Positions 6,921 through 13,940 of a stretch of DNA of 16,489 bases are shown here, piece after piece; position 1 is the first letter of the stretch, and every line of letters begins with the position of its first letter. Origin of the DNA: CAYTSA01 sp964440345 (GTDB lineage: Bacteria; Desulfobacterota; Desulfovibrionia; Desulfovibrionales; Desulfovibrionaceae); the NCBI GenBank assembly GCA_964440345.1, contig CAYTSA010000089.1, forward strand, positions 1 to 16,489, given 5' to 3'. The notes under the pieces are model-generated. The model was not told the DNA's origin and did no database searches. It worked only from the letters and a program-made list of their open reading frames with translations. Made by a program: the position numbers and the translations under genes.

Positions 6921-6953
6921 ATGCAACGCAAAGGCAAGGGGAAAACATCATGA
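6921..6953 (+). CDS. Ten-codon leader ORF (MQRKGKGKTS) coupled to the octaheme gene
   Basis: ATG 6921 follows the best ribosome site in this gap (GAGGAGG about seven bases upstream) and is read for ten codons to a TGA that overlaps the ATG of the octaheme cytochrome as ATGA. The peptide is very basic. It may be a leader peptide for translational coupling, because the octaheme ATG itself has only a weaker AGGGG site. Alternatively it may be a one-base frameshift separating a basic signal-peptide N-region from its gene. The sequence alone does not decide. Confidence 0.4.
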   Translation: MQRKGKGKTS

Positions 6954-8590
6954 AAGTGAAACTACTGTGTATGTGGTGCCTCGCCATACTGGCGCTTGGG
7001 CCAGGCCAGCTGCTGGCCAGTGAAGAACCGGCCAGCGACTCGGCCCAGTACAAGACCTACGGCGCAGTGGAGGCCATCAAGGTGGCCCGGGTTCCAGAGC
7101 GCTGGATTACAACTGACCACTCCAAACACGACGCGCTCAAGGGAGAATTCACGCGGCCGGAAGAAGTGACCGCCGCCTGTTTGAGCTGCCACAATGAAGC
7201 TGCGCAGCAAATTCACGAAACCATTCACTGGACCTGGCTGTGTCCGGCTGACCCGAACCAGGAAATGGGCAAATACGGGCTGAGCTTCAACAACTTCTGT
7301 ATTTCCGTGCCCTCCAACGAACCGCGCTGCACCTCCTGCCACGCCGGGTATGGATTCAAGGACAAGAACTTCGACTTTTCCGACCTCACAGCTGTGGACT
7401 GTCTTGTCTGCCACGACACCACCGGCGATTATAAAAAGTTCCCCTCCGGCGCGGGGTATCCTGTTGAAGAGCCCAAAAAGTTTGGCAAGCAGGAATTCTT
7501 TCCGCCAGACTACAACTTAGTCGCCCAGAAAGTGGGCCGGCCCAGCCGGGACAACTGCGGAGTATGCCACTTTTACGGCGGCGGCGGCGACGGCGTGAAG
7601 CATGGAGATCTCGACTCTTCGCTGTCCAGCCCCAGCCGGGACCTGGACGTGCACATGAACGCCGAAGGCCAGAACTTCCGCTGCGTGCGCTGCCACACCA
7701 CCAACGCCCACAAGATTGCCGGCCGCTGCTACAAGCAGCCTGCTTTCGACGACCCGGACAAGTCCCTCTTGCATGACGACATGATCCATCGCATCTCCTG
7801 CGCCTCCTGCCACACGGACAAGCCGCACGAACCAGGACACAAAGCCAACGACCACACCGACATCGTGGCCTGCCAGACCTGCCACATCCCTGAGTTTGCT
7901 CGTGTTCTGCCCACAAAAATGTGGTGGGACTGGTCCAAAGCCGGCGCAATGAAGGACGGCAAGCCATACAGCGTGGAGGGTCCTCTGCACCGGCACAGCT
8001 ACACGTCCAAAAAGGGCGAATTCCGCTGGGAAAAGAACGTGCAGCCCGAGTATGCCTGGTTTAACGGCACACTGGAATACCTGCTGCTCACCGACAAGGT
8101 CGATCCTTCCAAGGGTCCCGTCCAAGTGAACCATCCTGTGGGCTCCATGGACGACCCGCGTTCGCGCATCTATCCGTTCAAGGTGCACCGCGGCAAGCAG
8201 CCTTTTGACCCGGTCAATCAGACCTTTCTCGCCCCGCACTTGTTCGGCAAGGACCAGGACGCCTACTGGAAGAACTTCGACTGGAAAAAGGCCTCCCAGC
8301 ACGGCATGGACTATCTGGGCCTGCCCTTTAGCGGCGAAGTGGATTTTGCCGAAACAACCTATTACTTCCAGATCACCCACATGGTTGCGCCCAAGGAAAA
8401 ATCAGTCAAATGCGGCGAATGCCATGCACGCGACGGCCGCCTGGCCAACCTGGCCGGCTTCTACATGCCTGGCCGCGACTCCATGCAGGCCCTGGACATC
8501 TTTGGCTGGCTGCTGTTCTTCGGCTCGCTTGCCGGCGTGCTCGGCCATGGCTTCCTGCGTATCTTCTCGCACAACAAGAGAAAGGGGTAG
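6950..8590 (+). CDS. otr: Octaheme c-type cytochrome, tetrathionate reductase (OTR) family, membrane-anchored
   Basis: Protein of 546 residues from ATG 6950. It has a Sec signal peptide (about 1-23, ending LLA/SEE) and exactly eight CxxCH haem-binding motifs at C77, C127, C151, C203, C245, C284, C308 and C488. The first seven are clustered and the eighth is far downstream, which fits the OTR family. In Shewanella, OTR reduces tetrathionate and also nitrite and hydroxylamine in vitro, using a lysine-ligated catalytic haem. I cannot assign that lysine here. Unlike the soluble Shewanella enzyme, this protein ends in a hydrophobic helix (about 515-535) and a basic tail, so it should be anchored to the inner membrane facing the periplasm. 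Its operon supplies an Fe-S subunit and two cytochromes b. The physiological acceptor is unproven. Confidence 0.9.
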   Translation: MKVKLLCMWCLAILALGPGQLLASEEPASDSAQYKTYGAVEAIKVARVPERWITTDHSKHDALKGEFTRPEEVTAACLSCHNEAAQQIHETIHWTWLCPADPNQEMGKYGLSFNNFCISVPSNEPRCTSCHAGYGFKDKNFDFSDLTAVDCLVCHDTTGDYKKFPSGAGYPVEEPKKFGKQEFFPPDYNLVAQKVGRPSRDNCGVCHFYGGGGDGVKHGDLDSSLSSPSRDLDVHMNAEGQNFRCVRCHTTNAHKIAGRCYKQPAFDDPDKSLLHDDMIHRISCASCHTDKPHEPGHKANDHTDIVACQTCHIPEFARVLPTKMWWDWSKAGAMKDGKPYSVEGPLHRHSYTSKKGEFRWEKNVQPEYAWFNGTLEYLLLTDKVDPSKGPVQVNHPVGSMDDPRSRIYPFKVHRGKQPFDPVNQTFLAPHLFGKDQDAYWKNFDWKKASQHGMDYLGLPFSGEVDFAETTYYFQITHMVAPKEKSVKCGECHARDGRLANLAGFYMPGRDSMQALDIFGWLLFFGSLAGVLGHGFLRIFSHNKRKG

Positions 8591-8593
8591 AAC

Positions 8594-9223
8594 ATGTTAG
8601 GCACTGCAAAAAAAATATACCTGTACACCCGCTTCGAGCGGTTCAACCACTGGCTTCAGGCCGCGCTGATCATCACCCTGCTGATCACCGGCTTCGAAAT
8701 CCACGGCACGTATACCCTGCTGGGCTTTGAAACGGCCTTCCACGTACATAACTACGCCGCCTGGGCTTGGCTCATCCTCTTCGCCTTCGGCGTCTTCTGG
8801 CTGCTAACCACTGGCGAATGGAAACAGTACCAGCCCACCTTCTTTAAAATGGTGGACGTCATCCGGCACTACACCGTGGGCATTTTCAAGGGCGAACCGC
8901 ATCCTGTGCCCAAGAGCGAGCGAGCCAAGCACAACCCGCTGCAGCGGCTCACGTATCTTTCCCTAGTCTCATTCATGCTGCCTTTTCAGATGATTACCGG
9001 CTTTTTGTACTACTACTACAACTCCTGGCCGCAACTGGGACTGGACTGGCCGATTTCCGTGGCCGCCCTGCTGCACACCCTGGGCGCCTTTCTGGTGCTG
9101 CAGTTCCTGGTTGTACACGTCTACATGACCACCACCGGCCACACACTCTTCTGCCACATCAAGGCCATGTGCACCGGTTGGGAAGAAATCCACGAACACC
9201 CGGAAGCTGAAGAGGCAAAATAG
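8594..9223 (+). CDS. Cytochrome b561-type quinol-linked membrane subunit
   Basis: Integral membrane protein of 209 residues resembling the b-type subunits of Ni,Fe-hydrogenases, formate dehydrogenases and thiosulfate reductases. It starts with RFERFNHW (H19), the usual first haem ligand site, and has further helix histidines at H50/H52, H161 and H175 (VVHVY), enough for two b haems across four helices. A tyrosine run (YYYYN, about 139-143) lies at a membrane edge. The gene begins three bases after the octaheme gene stop with ribosome site AAAGGGG, so the two are co-expressed. The probable role is to oxidise menaquinol and pass electrons to the octaheme cytochrome. The acidic C-terminal tail is unremarkable. 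It is last in the operon and is followed by a strong terminator. Confidence 0.88.
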   Translation: MLGTAKKIYLYTRFERFNHWLQAALIITLLITGFEIHGTYTLLGFETAFHVHNYAAWAWLILFAFGVFWLLTTGEWKQYQPTFFKMVDVIRHYTVGIFKGEPHPVPKSERAKHNPLQRLTYLSLVSFMLPFQMITGFLYYYYNSWPQLGLDWPISVAALLHTLGAFLVLQFLVVHVYMTTTGHTLFCHIKAMCTGWEEIHEHPEAEEAK

Positions 9224-9301
9224 GCAACACGTTCCCAGGGGGGCGCCGGCGGGAGGCGCTTCCAGGACTCCCACACACTCGATTCACCTCCTTATGCAAA
9301 T

Positions 9302-9342
9302 GGCCGGCCCGGGAATCATGCGCCCGGGCCGGCCGCTTGTTT
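9302..9342 (+). terminator. Rho-independent-like terminator of the octaheme operon
   Basis: GGCCGGCCCGGG (9302-9313) pairs perfectly with CCCGGGCCGGCC (9323-9334), a 12-bp all-GC stem with a nine-base loop. It is followed by the T-rich GCTTGTTTCTC. It lies about 80 bases after the last gene of the operon. Confidence 0.8.
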
Positions 9343-9378
9343 CTCTATAGCATCTAACGATTGAAATGTATGCATTAC

Positions 9379-9462
9379 GACGGGCAAAGCCCGTCTACAA
9401 GCATTTCACGGCAATGATTTGCAAGCAAATCCCTGCAGAGCATTTCAACTATGAAATGCTCT
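9379..9462. repeat. REP-like palindromic intergenic cluster
   Basis: GACGGGC-AAA-GCCCGTC (9379-9395) is a perfect 7-bp stem. AGAGCATTTCA-acta-TGAAATGCTCT (9437-9462) is a perfect 11-bp stem. A further copy of the core GCATTTCA lies between them near 9401, and the related TGAAATG lies near 9362. No T-run follows on either strand, so this looks like a repetitive extragenic palindrome cluster between two convergent operons. It fills most of the 304-base gene-free gap between 9224 and 9527, together with the terminator. Confidence 0.55.
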
Positions 9463-9527
9463 AACAGCGTGTTGAAATCCTTATTCGCTGGCTGTTCAAG
9501 CACATTGCAGCGTTGAGACAGCGCGGC

Positions 9528-10367
9528 TTATCTTCGTCTGCGCAGCCACGCCGCGCCGGCTGCCAACAACGCCAACGACCAGCCCGCCCCGCTCCCGGCG
9601 CTACAGCCGCCAACGCCGGCCGAGCCGCTGCTCTCCGGCGCTGGGCCGCCGCCTGCGCCGCCAGGCTCGCCATCGCTCGGATACCCTGCGTCGTCCGTGC
9701 GCTCCTCCCCTCGCACAGCCACAGCCTGCAAATCAAACCCAGCGCTGCCCGTGGTGGGATACGGGTCGTAGATTGGCCGGCCCTCGCTGTCAAATTCCGA
9801 ACCATCGCCCACAATGTCCAGCAACCGCACATAGCGAATCTGGTCCACATCAACCGCGCCGGACACCACCGCCGGGTCATTGACCAACGCGTCCAGGTCA
9901 AAAGGCGTTCCCAGCCCCAGAGGATAGAGCCCCGCAAAACCGGCGACATCCGCCGGCTGCACTGCGCCAAAAGCCGGCACGGGGCCAGGGGTGAGGGACA
10001 CTCCTGGAAAGCGGACAAACGTCTCACCGTCTGAAGAGACTTCAGCCCAGGCAAGCTCCAAAAAGTATTCGCTAAAACTGTTTTCAAAGACGGCAAAATC
10101 CCAGCCTGGGCCGCGGACCAGAGGTGTGAAAAACTCCAACACAATGGAGCCAGAGCGGCCCAGGCTGACCACATCGTACACAGCGCCGCCGGCCGGCCCC
10201 AAGGCCATTTCCGGCTTCTGCCACTCGCTGTCCACAGCCTGTCCCGGCGCATAGGAGGCCACAGCGTCCGCCCAGCCTGCTATGTCCGGATGGTCCGCCG
10301 GAACTCCGGCGGCCAGGCCCGACGCAGCCGCCACGAGCATAAGCACCATGAAGCAAATCACGCGCAT
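9528..10367 (-). CDS. Surface protein of B12 locus with GGC / hydrophobic / RRRR C-terminal sorting tail
   Basis: Secreted protein of 279 residues. ATG 10367 is chosen because GAGGAG lies six bases upstream (it overlaps the receptor stop codon) and because it opens a good signal peptide (MRVICFMVLMLVAAASGLAA). A conserved core, ALGPAGGAVYDVVSLGRSGS then DFAVFENSFSEYFLELAWAE and VSSDGETFVRFP (about 55-120), matches my memory of 'cell surface proteins' found beside TonB receptors. A Gly/Ser/Pro-rich linker (about 234-254) leads to GGCSAG (C255), a hydrophobic helix and four arginines, like the Synerg-CTERM/MYXO-CTERM class of sorting signals. The last gene of the riboswitch-controlled operon, it probably helps to capture cobalamin at the surface, though no ligand site can be seen. 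Confidence 0.78.
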   Translation of the reverse strand: MRVICFMVLMLVAAASGLAAGVPADHPDIAGWADAVASYAPGQAVDSEWQKPEMALGPAGGAVYDVVSLGRSGSIVLEFFTPLVRGPGWDFAVFENSFSEYFLELAWAEVSSDGETFVRFPGVSLTPGPVPAFGAVQPADVAGFAGLYPLGLGTPFDLDALVNDPAVVSGAVDVDQIRYVRLLDIVGDGSEFDSEGRPIYDPYPTTGSAGFDLQAVAVRGEERTDDAGYPSDGEPGGAGGGPAPESSGSAGVGGCSAGSGAGWSLALLAAGAAWLRRRR

Positions 10368-10377
10368 ATCAGACTCC

Positions 10378-12366
10378 TCAAAACTCGTACCGAAACCCGG
10401 CGCTCCAGTTGCGGCCGGGCATAGGATATTCGCTTTCGCTGTACGCCACGGCGGAATACAGCGCATCGGCCACATTGTTCACCCGGGCGTAGACCTCCAG
10501 CCCCCGCCAGACATACTGCGCCTGCAGATCCAGCGTGGCGTAAGGCTCCAGCGCGTCGTACCGGCCGCCTTCCAGGTCATTGCCGTCCGGCCTTTCGCCT
10601 GTCCATTGCCCGCTGGCTGAAAGCGTCAGGCTTTCCAGGGGAAACACGTCCACGCCCAGCGACACAACGTGCTCCGCCACCAGCGGGACCGGGACGCTGC
10701 TGTCCGTAAACCGGGCCCGAGTCCAGCTATAGTCCGCCTGCAGCGAAGCAAAACCGCACGGTCGCCAGGCAAGGGACAACTCAGCGCCCCAGCGCCGGGC
10801 CGGCTCGTCATAGTTCAGGTTCTGGGGCTCGCCAGTCTCCGGGTTTTCGGCGTAGGCTATCTCGTCCTCAGTATGGCTCCAGTACAGAGCAAGTGAATAC
10901 TTTACTTTTTCCCACAGCCGGCCCCGCGCCCCGGCTTCTGCATGCAGACCGTGCTGGGGCTTCAGGTCCTCAGCCGCCAGGGCCAGCTCGTCTACATTGG
11001 GGGTGCGAAAGCTGGTGGCCAGATCGGCAAACAGCGCAGCTTCATCATACAGCGCCCACACAGCTCCCAACTCCAGGGCCGAGTCCGTCCAGCGCTCCGT
11101 GCGTTCCTCGCCGTTTATCCAATAGTACTGTGCATCAAACTGCTTCCGGGAGTCTGTACGAAAAATCCCAACGCGATGGTTGAGCCTGCCGCCCACGCGC
11201 ACCGCCAGCTGGTCCAGCTCCCACCGGGCCAGCCCATACCCGGCCACATCGTGCAACTGGCTGTTTTCCCGATTGTTTTTGGAACGCTCCTGGCGCACGT
11301 AGTCGGTAAACCGGTAGTCGATCCCTCCCGAAAGCCGCACGCCGCCGCCCCACAGGTCAGCGTCACGGCCGTGTTGCAGCCGCAGATCCCAGGTCAGCTG
11401 GTCAATGGAGTCAGTCTGTTCCGCCCGGGACAGCAACGGGGTGTAGCCCATCACATAGCTCACGTCCCGCACCCGCAGGCCGCTGCGCAGGGTCCACTCG
11501 CCAGCCCCGGCAAAATACTCCGCAGTTGCGGCCAGCCGCAAGTCAGACGCTTCCCCGCGGTCATCCGGCCGGTCCGTTTTCTTGCGCTCCTCCCGGTCGC
11601 CGGCCCTGGCCGCGCTGACCGGGCCGGGCAGACCGTAGCGGTCGCCGTGCGCAGCAGCAAAGACGGTAACAGAAAGATCGTCAGTCAACGCAAAATCGGC
11701 CCGGCCGTTCACGTCCGCCCGGCGCACGCCGCCGTTATCCCGGTAGCCCTGCGTGCCGGACATGCGAGCGGTGAGAGAACCGCCGCCGTCGGCCCCGCCG
11801 GCGGAGCCGGTTGCCGCAGCGCCTGCCGCGTCCCAGCTGCCTGTCCAGCTCTCCAGCGAAAACCGGGAAGCTCCGGCGCCGGCTCGGGTAACCACGTTCA
11901 CCACGCCGCCCACTGCGCCGTCGCCGTGCACCACGCCGCCCGGGCCGCGAATCACCTCTATGCGCTCCACAGATTCCAGGTCTATCAACGACACATCCGC
12001 GCCCAGCAGGTCCGGAGCATTGAGCTCCAACCCGTCCACCATGACCAGCACGTTGGACGGCGCCGTGTCGCCCATGCCGCGCAGGTCAACCACGGCGTGC
12101 TTGTCGTGCCCAAAGAGCGGCCGGACCTGGACGCCGGGCAGCCCGGCCAGCAGCTCGGCCAGAGTCCGGGCGCCAGATTGCTCTATATCCTTGCGGGTCA
12201 GGACGGTTGTGTGGCGGGGAACCCGTTGCGCACTTTCAGGCTCGGCTGAGGCGGCCACCACCACCGCCTCCATTTGAAACACCTTGGCGTTTTCAGGGCC
12301 AGCGCTCTGGGCCAGACACTGTCCGGCCCAGAGCGCCAGTACGCCAACCAAAAGCAGCAGCCGCAT
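10378..12366 (-). CDS. btuB: TonB-dependent outer-membrane receptor, BtuB-like (cobalamin)
   Basis: Outer-membrane receptor of 662 residues with a signal peptide (1-19), a TonB box-like MEAVVVAAS (32-40), a plug domain (about 45-160, with VLVMVDGLELN and ERIEVIRGPGG) and a long beta-barrel ending in the aromatic GFRYEF, as expected for barrel assembly. Length and organisation fit BtuB or siderophore receptors. Cobalamin specificity is inferred from the cobalamin riboswitch at the head of the operon. The start lies three bases after the stop of the DUF4465 gene and lacks a good ribosome site of its own, so translation is probably coupled. No inner-membrane BtuCDF genes are present in the window. 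Confidence 0.88.
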   Translation of the reverse strand: MRLLLLVGVLALWAGQCLAQSAGPENAKVFQMEAVVVAASAEPESAQRVPRHTTVLTRKDIEQSGARTLAELLAGLPGVQVRPLFGHDKHAVVDLRGMGDTAPSNVLVMVDGLELNAPDLLGADVSLIDLESVERIEVIRGPGGVVHGDGAVGGVVNVVTRAGAGASRFSLESWTGSWDAAGAAATGSAGGADGGGSLTARMSGTQGYRDNGGVRRADVNGRADFALTDDLSVTVFAAAHGDRYGLPGPVSAARAGDREERKKTDRPDDRGEASDLRLAATAEYFAGAGEWTLRSGLRVRDVSYVMGYTPLLSRAEQTDSIDQLTWDLRLQHGRDADLWGGGVRLSGGIDYRFTDYVRQERSKNNRENSQLHDVAGYGLARWELDQLAVRVGGRLNHRVGIFRTDSRKQFDAQYYWINGEERTERWTDSALELGAVWALYDEAALFADLATSFRTPNVDELALAAEDLKPQHGLHAEAGARGRLWEKVKYSLALYWSHTEDEIAYAENPETGEPQNLNYDEPARRWGAELSLAWRPCGFASLQADYSWTRARFTDSSVPVPLVAEHVVSLGVDVFPLESLTLSASGQWTGERPDGNDLEGGRYDALEPYATLDLQAQYVWRGLEVYARVNNVADALYSAVAYSESEYPMPGRNWSAGFRYEF

Positions 12367-12369
12367 CAG

Positions 12370-13209
12370 TTACGCCCAACGATTCCGGCGCAGCACAGGC
12401 AGAGCCAAACCGGCAAGCAAAAACAGAATCAGCTCCCACGTAAAATCGGCGTTGGGGTCCATGGCGCAGCCGCCGCCGGAGCCAGCTTCGCCAAAATCGT
12501 AGGCAAAATCGTCCAAGGCTGCATAGGCCGGGGTGTTCATGCCGAAATCGCCTATGTCGGAAGAATCGAAGGCCAGCTTGACTTCCTTGGCCTTTCCCAG
12601 GCTGGCCAGGTCCACGTAGGTCCAGTCTTGCACAATATAATCCTGGCTGTTGTCGTCAAACCGGTAGTCAGCAAGATAGAACTCCACCGCGCCGGTCTGC
12701 AGGCCGGCCGCGTCATAGCCGGTGAAGGTCAGCTTAAACCAATCCGGATCGTCGCCAGTTTCGCCGCCGAATTGCTTGGCAAAGGCGTCGCCCTCCTTCA
12801 TGGACCAGTAAGCGTACACCGTGTTGGTCACATAGACGCCCTCCACGTCCGACGCTGCGGGCAGCACAATAGTCGGGTCGCTGGAAAACCCGTCATAGGC
12901 CACAGTGTAGGCCTGCAAACCGTCAGCTAGCAGGTCTGCCCTGGCGCTGTACTGGTTCATGAAACCCCGGGTCTCCTGGTCGTTCATGGTGGAGGCGGCA
13001 AACCCCTCCCAAGACATGTATTCCTCGATGTACGTATTCAGAAACTGCGCGCCGTCGCTGGTGAAACTCCCGGACAAGTCGGAGCCGTTCCAAAAACTTG
13101 CTGGCCCCAAGCCCAGGTCTTGCAAATCGGCCACAGCAGCTTGAGCGGCGCCAACATAAAATGATACGGAAATCATGGACATCATGAAAATTCGCAACAG
13201 TTTCTTCAT
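12370..13209 (-). CDS. DUF4465 surface protein with JDVT-CTERM-like tail, probable B12 binding partner
   Basis: Secreted protein of 279 residues with a signal peptide (about 1-24, AAQA cleavage) and a complete DUF4465-type body. Recognisable blocks are FWNGSDLSGSF (39-49), NQYSA (85-89), GDAFAKQFGG (130-139), DDPDWFKLTFTGYD (143-156), VEFYLADYRFDDNSQDYIV (165-183) and NTPAYAALD (225-233). DUF4465 proteins commonly accompany BtuB-type receptors in Bacteroidetes, where a B12-binding surface lipoprotein family called BtuH has been described. I rely on memory for that link. Here there is no lipobox. Instead the end reads GSGGGCAMDPNADFTW (C248), a hydrophobic helix and RRNR, like the JDVT-CTERM sorting signal. 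It is the first gene after the riboswitch, with ribosome site GGGAGA. Confidence 0.85.
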   Translation of the reverse strand: MKKLLRIFMMSMISVSFYVGAAQAAVADLQDLGLGPASFWNGSDLSGSFTSDGAQFLNTYIEEYMSWEGFAASTMNDQETRGFMNQYSARADLLADGLQAYTVAYDGFSSDPTIVLPAASDVEGVYVTNTVYAYWSMKEGDAFAKQFGGETGDDPDWFKLTFTGYDAAGLQTGAVEFYLADYRFDDNSQDYIVQDWTYVDLASLGKAKEVKLAFDSSDIGDFGMNTPAYAALDDFAYDFGEAGSGGGCAMDPNADFTWELILFLLAGLALPVLRRNRWA

Positions 13210-13240
13210 TGTTCTCTCCCGTTAACTGTAAATGTGACAC

Positions 13241-13279
13241 AAAAAAACCCGCCATCGCGCGGAAAAAAGCGAAAGCGGG
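13241..13279 (-). terminator. Riboswitch expression-platform terminator
   Basis: On the minus strand CCCGC (13275-13279) pairs with GCGGG (13248-13252). An inner TCGC/GCGA stem also forms, and a run of seven T residues (plus-strand A at 13241-13247) follows directly. It lies between the cobalamin aptamer and the DUF4465 start. A competing GC-rich hairpin (GCGGC-aag-GCCGC region, 13292-13304) lies just upstream. The arrangement suggests ligand-dependent transcription termination. Confidence 0.75.
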
Positions 13280-13349
13280 ACTGCCAGAGCGGCGGCAAGG
13301 CCGCAGTTGAACGGGCAAAACGCTGTCTCTCTTCCATGCGCGAGAAGAT

Positions 13350-13527
13350 TACAGCCGCCTGCGGAATCGTCTTCTGGCTTCCAGGGGTGGAGCTGCGCGC
13401 TCCGCGGCGTGTAGTGGACGTCCCTTCCCGGGGATTACCCCAGTGGTCCGGCCTGCCTGGTCCTGGTTACAGCAGCGCGTCTGCGACGGATTTGCACCGT
13501 CTTCCGAATTGCCGCTGGGTGGCTATC
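13350..13527 (-). promoter_or_regulatory. Cobalamin (AdoCbl/B12) riboswitch aptamer
   Basis: On the minus strand the classic conserved blocks appear in order: GGAAGACGGTGCAAATCCGT, CGCAGAC, GCTGTAACCAGGA, CCACTGGG, CCCGGGAAGG, and the B12-box region CTGGAAGCCAGAAGACGATT. An AGCC near the 5' end can pair with GGCT near 13353-13356 to close the aptamer. It lies upstream of the DUF4465 and BtuB-like genes and downstream of a sigma-70 promoter. In this family B12 binding lowers expression of downstream uptake genes. Confidence 0.95.
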
Positions 13528-13536
13528 TAAAAAAAA

Positions 13537-13566
13537 ATCATAGCTGCAGTAAATGAAAGGTGTCAA
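13537..13566 (-). promoter_or_regulatory. Sigma-70 promoter of the B12 uptake operon
   Basis: On the minus strand a perfect TTGACA (13561-13566) is followed after 18 bases by TATGAT (13537-13542). Transcription should start near 13530, a few bases before the riboswitch aptamer. This makes it the natural promoter of the riboswitch RNA. Confidence 0.75.
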
Positions 13567-13645
13567 CCAACTTCTCACCGCGAGCGCCCGCAAAATCTCA
13601 CAATATTCAATTATTACAGACTCTGAAAAAATTCAGGCCAAACTC

Positions 13646-13672
13646 TTGACGAACATTGGCCAAGGGTATAAA
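13646..13672 (+). promoter_or_regulatory. Promoter of tRNA-Asn
   Basis: TTGACG (13646-13651) and TATAAA (13667-13672) are separated by 15 bases (16 if the -35 is read as CTTGAC). They sit about 30 bases before the mature tRNA 5' end. The bases after the -10 are GGCCC, the GC-rich discriminator typical of stringently controlled stable-RNA promoters. Confidence 0.6.
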
Positions 13673-13703
13673 AGGCCCTTTCTCGTTACGCGCGGGAGTA
13701 CAT

Positions 13704-13779
13704 TCCCCGGTAGCTCAATCGGCAGAGCGGGTGGCTGTTAACCACTAGGTTCGCGGTTCAAGTCCGTGCCGGGGAGCCA
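13704..13779 (+). tRNA. tRNA-Asn (anticodon GTT), CCA encoded
   Basis: The 76-base cloverleaf has acceptor arms TCCCCGG (13704-13710) and CCGGGGA (13769-13775), a G discriminator and encoded CCA. The D arm has AGCTCAATCGGCAGAGC. The anticodon stem GTGG/CCAC holds the loop CTGTTAA with anticodon GTT, and the T arm has the GGTTCAAGTCC core. A single tRNA gene with its own promoter and terminator. The mobile-looking region begins just after it, a common phage integration pattern. Confidence 0.97.
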
Positions 13780-13787
13780 GAAAAAAC

Positions 13788-13817
13788 AAGGGTTTAGCGC
13801 AAGCTGAACCCTTTTTT
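13788..13817 (+). terminator. Rho-independent terminator of tRNA-Asn
   Basis: AAGGGTTTAGC (13788-13798) pairs with GCTGAACCCTT (13803-13813) through a GCAA tetraloop, with a single G-U pair. A T-run through 13817 follows. It starts nine bases after the tRNA CCA. Confidence 0.9.
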
Positions 13818-13940
13818 CGTGTTGGATACTCATTGTCAACACGTCAACAAATTTGCTTCAAGGAGTGGCCATATACTTTGTTGTCATTGAGGCGTCAGAA
13901 AGTCGAGCGGAGGGGTCAAATTCTTCAATCAGTTTTCCGG

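Noticed and set aside
9437..9462. The 11-bp hairpin as terminator of the B12 operon
   Set aside because: No T-run follows on the minus strand, and its core sequence recurs nearby, which fits a repeat element better.
10942..12249. A 435-codon open frame on the plus strand opposite the BtuB-like gene
   Set aside because: It is antisense to a clear TonB receptor and arises from high GC codon use. The translation is low-complexity (Gln/Pro/His/Arg-rich) without any domain.
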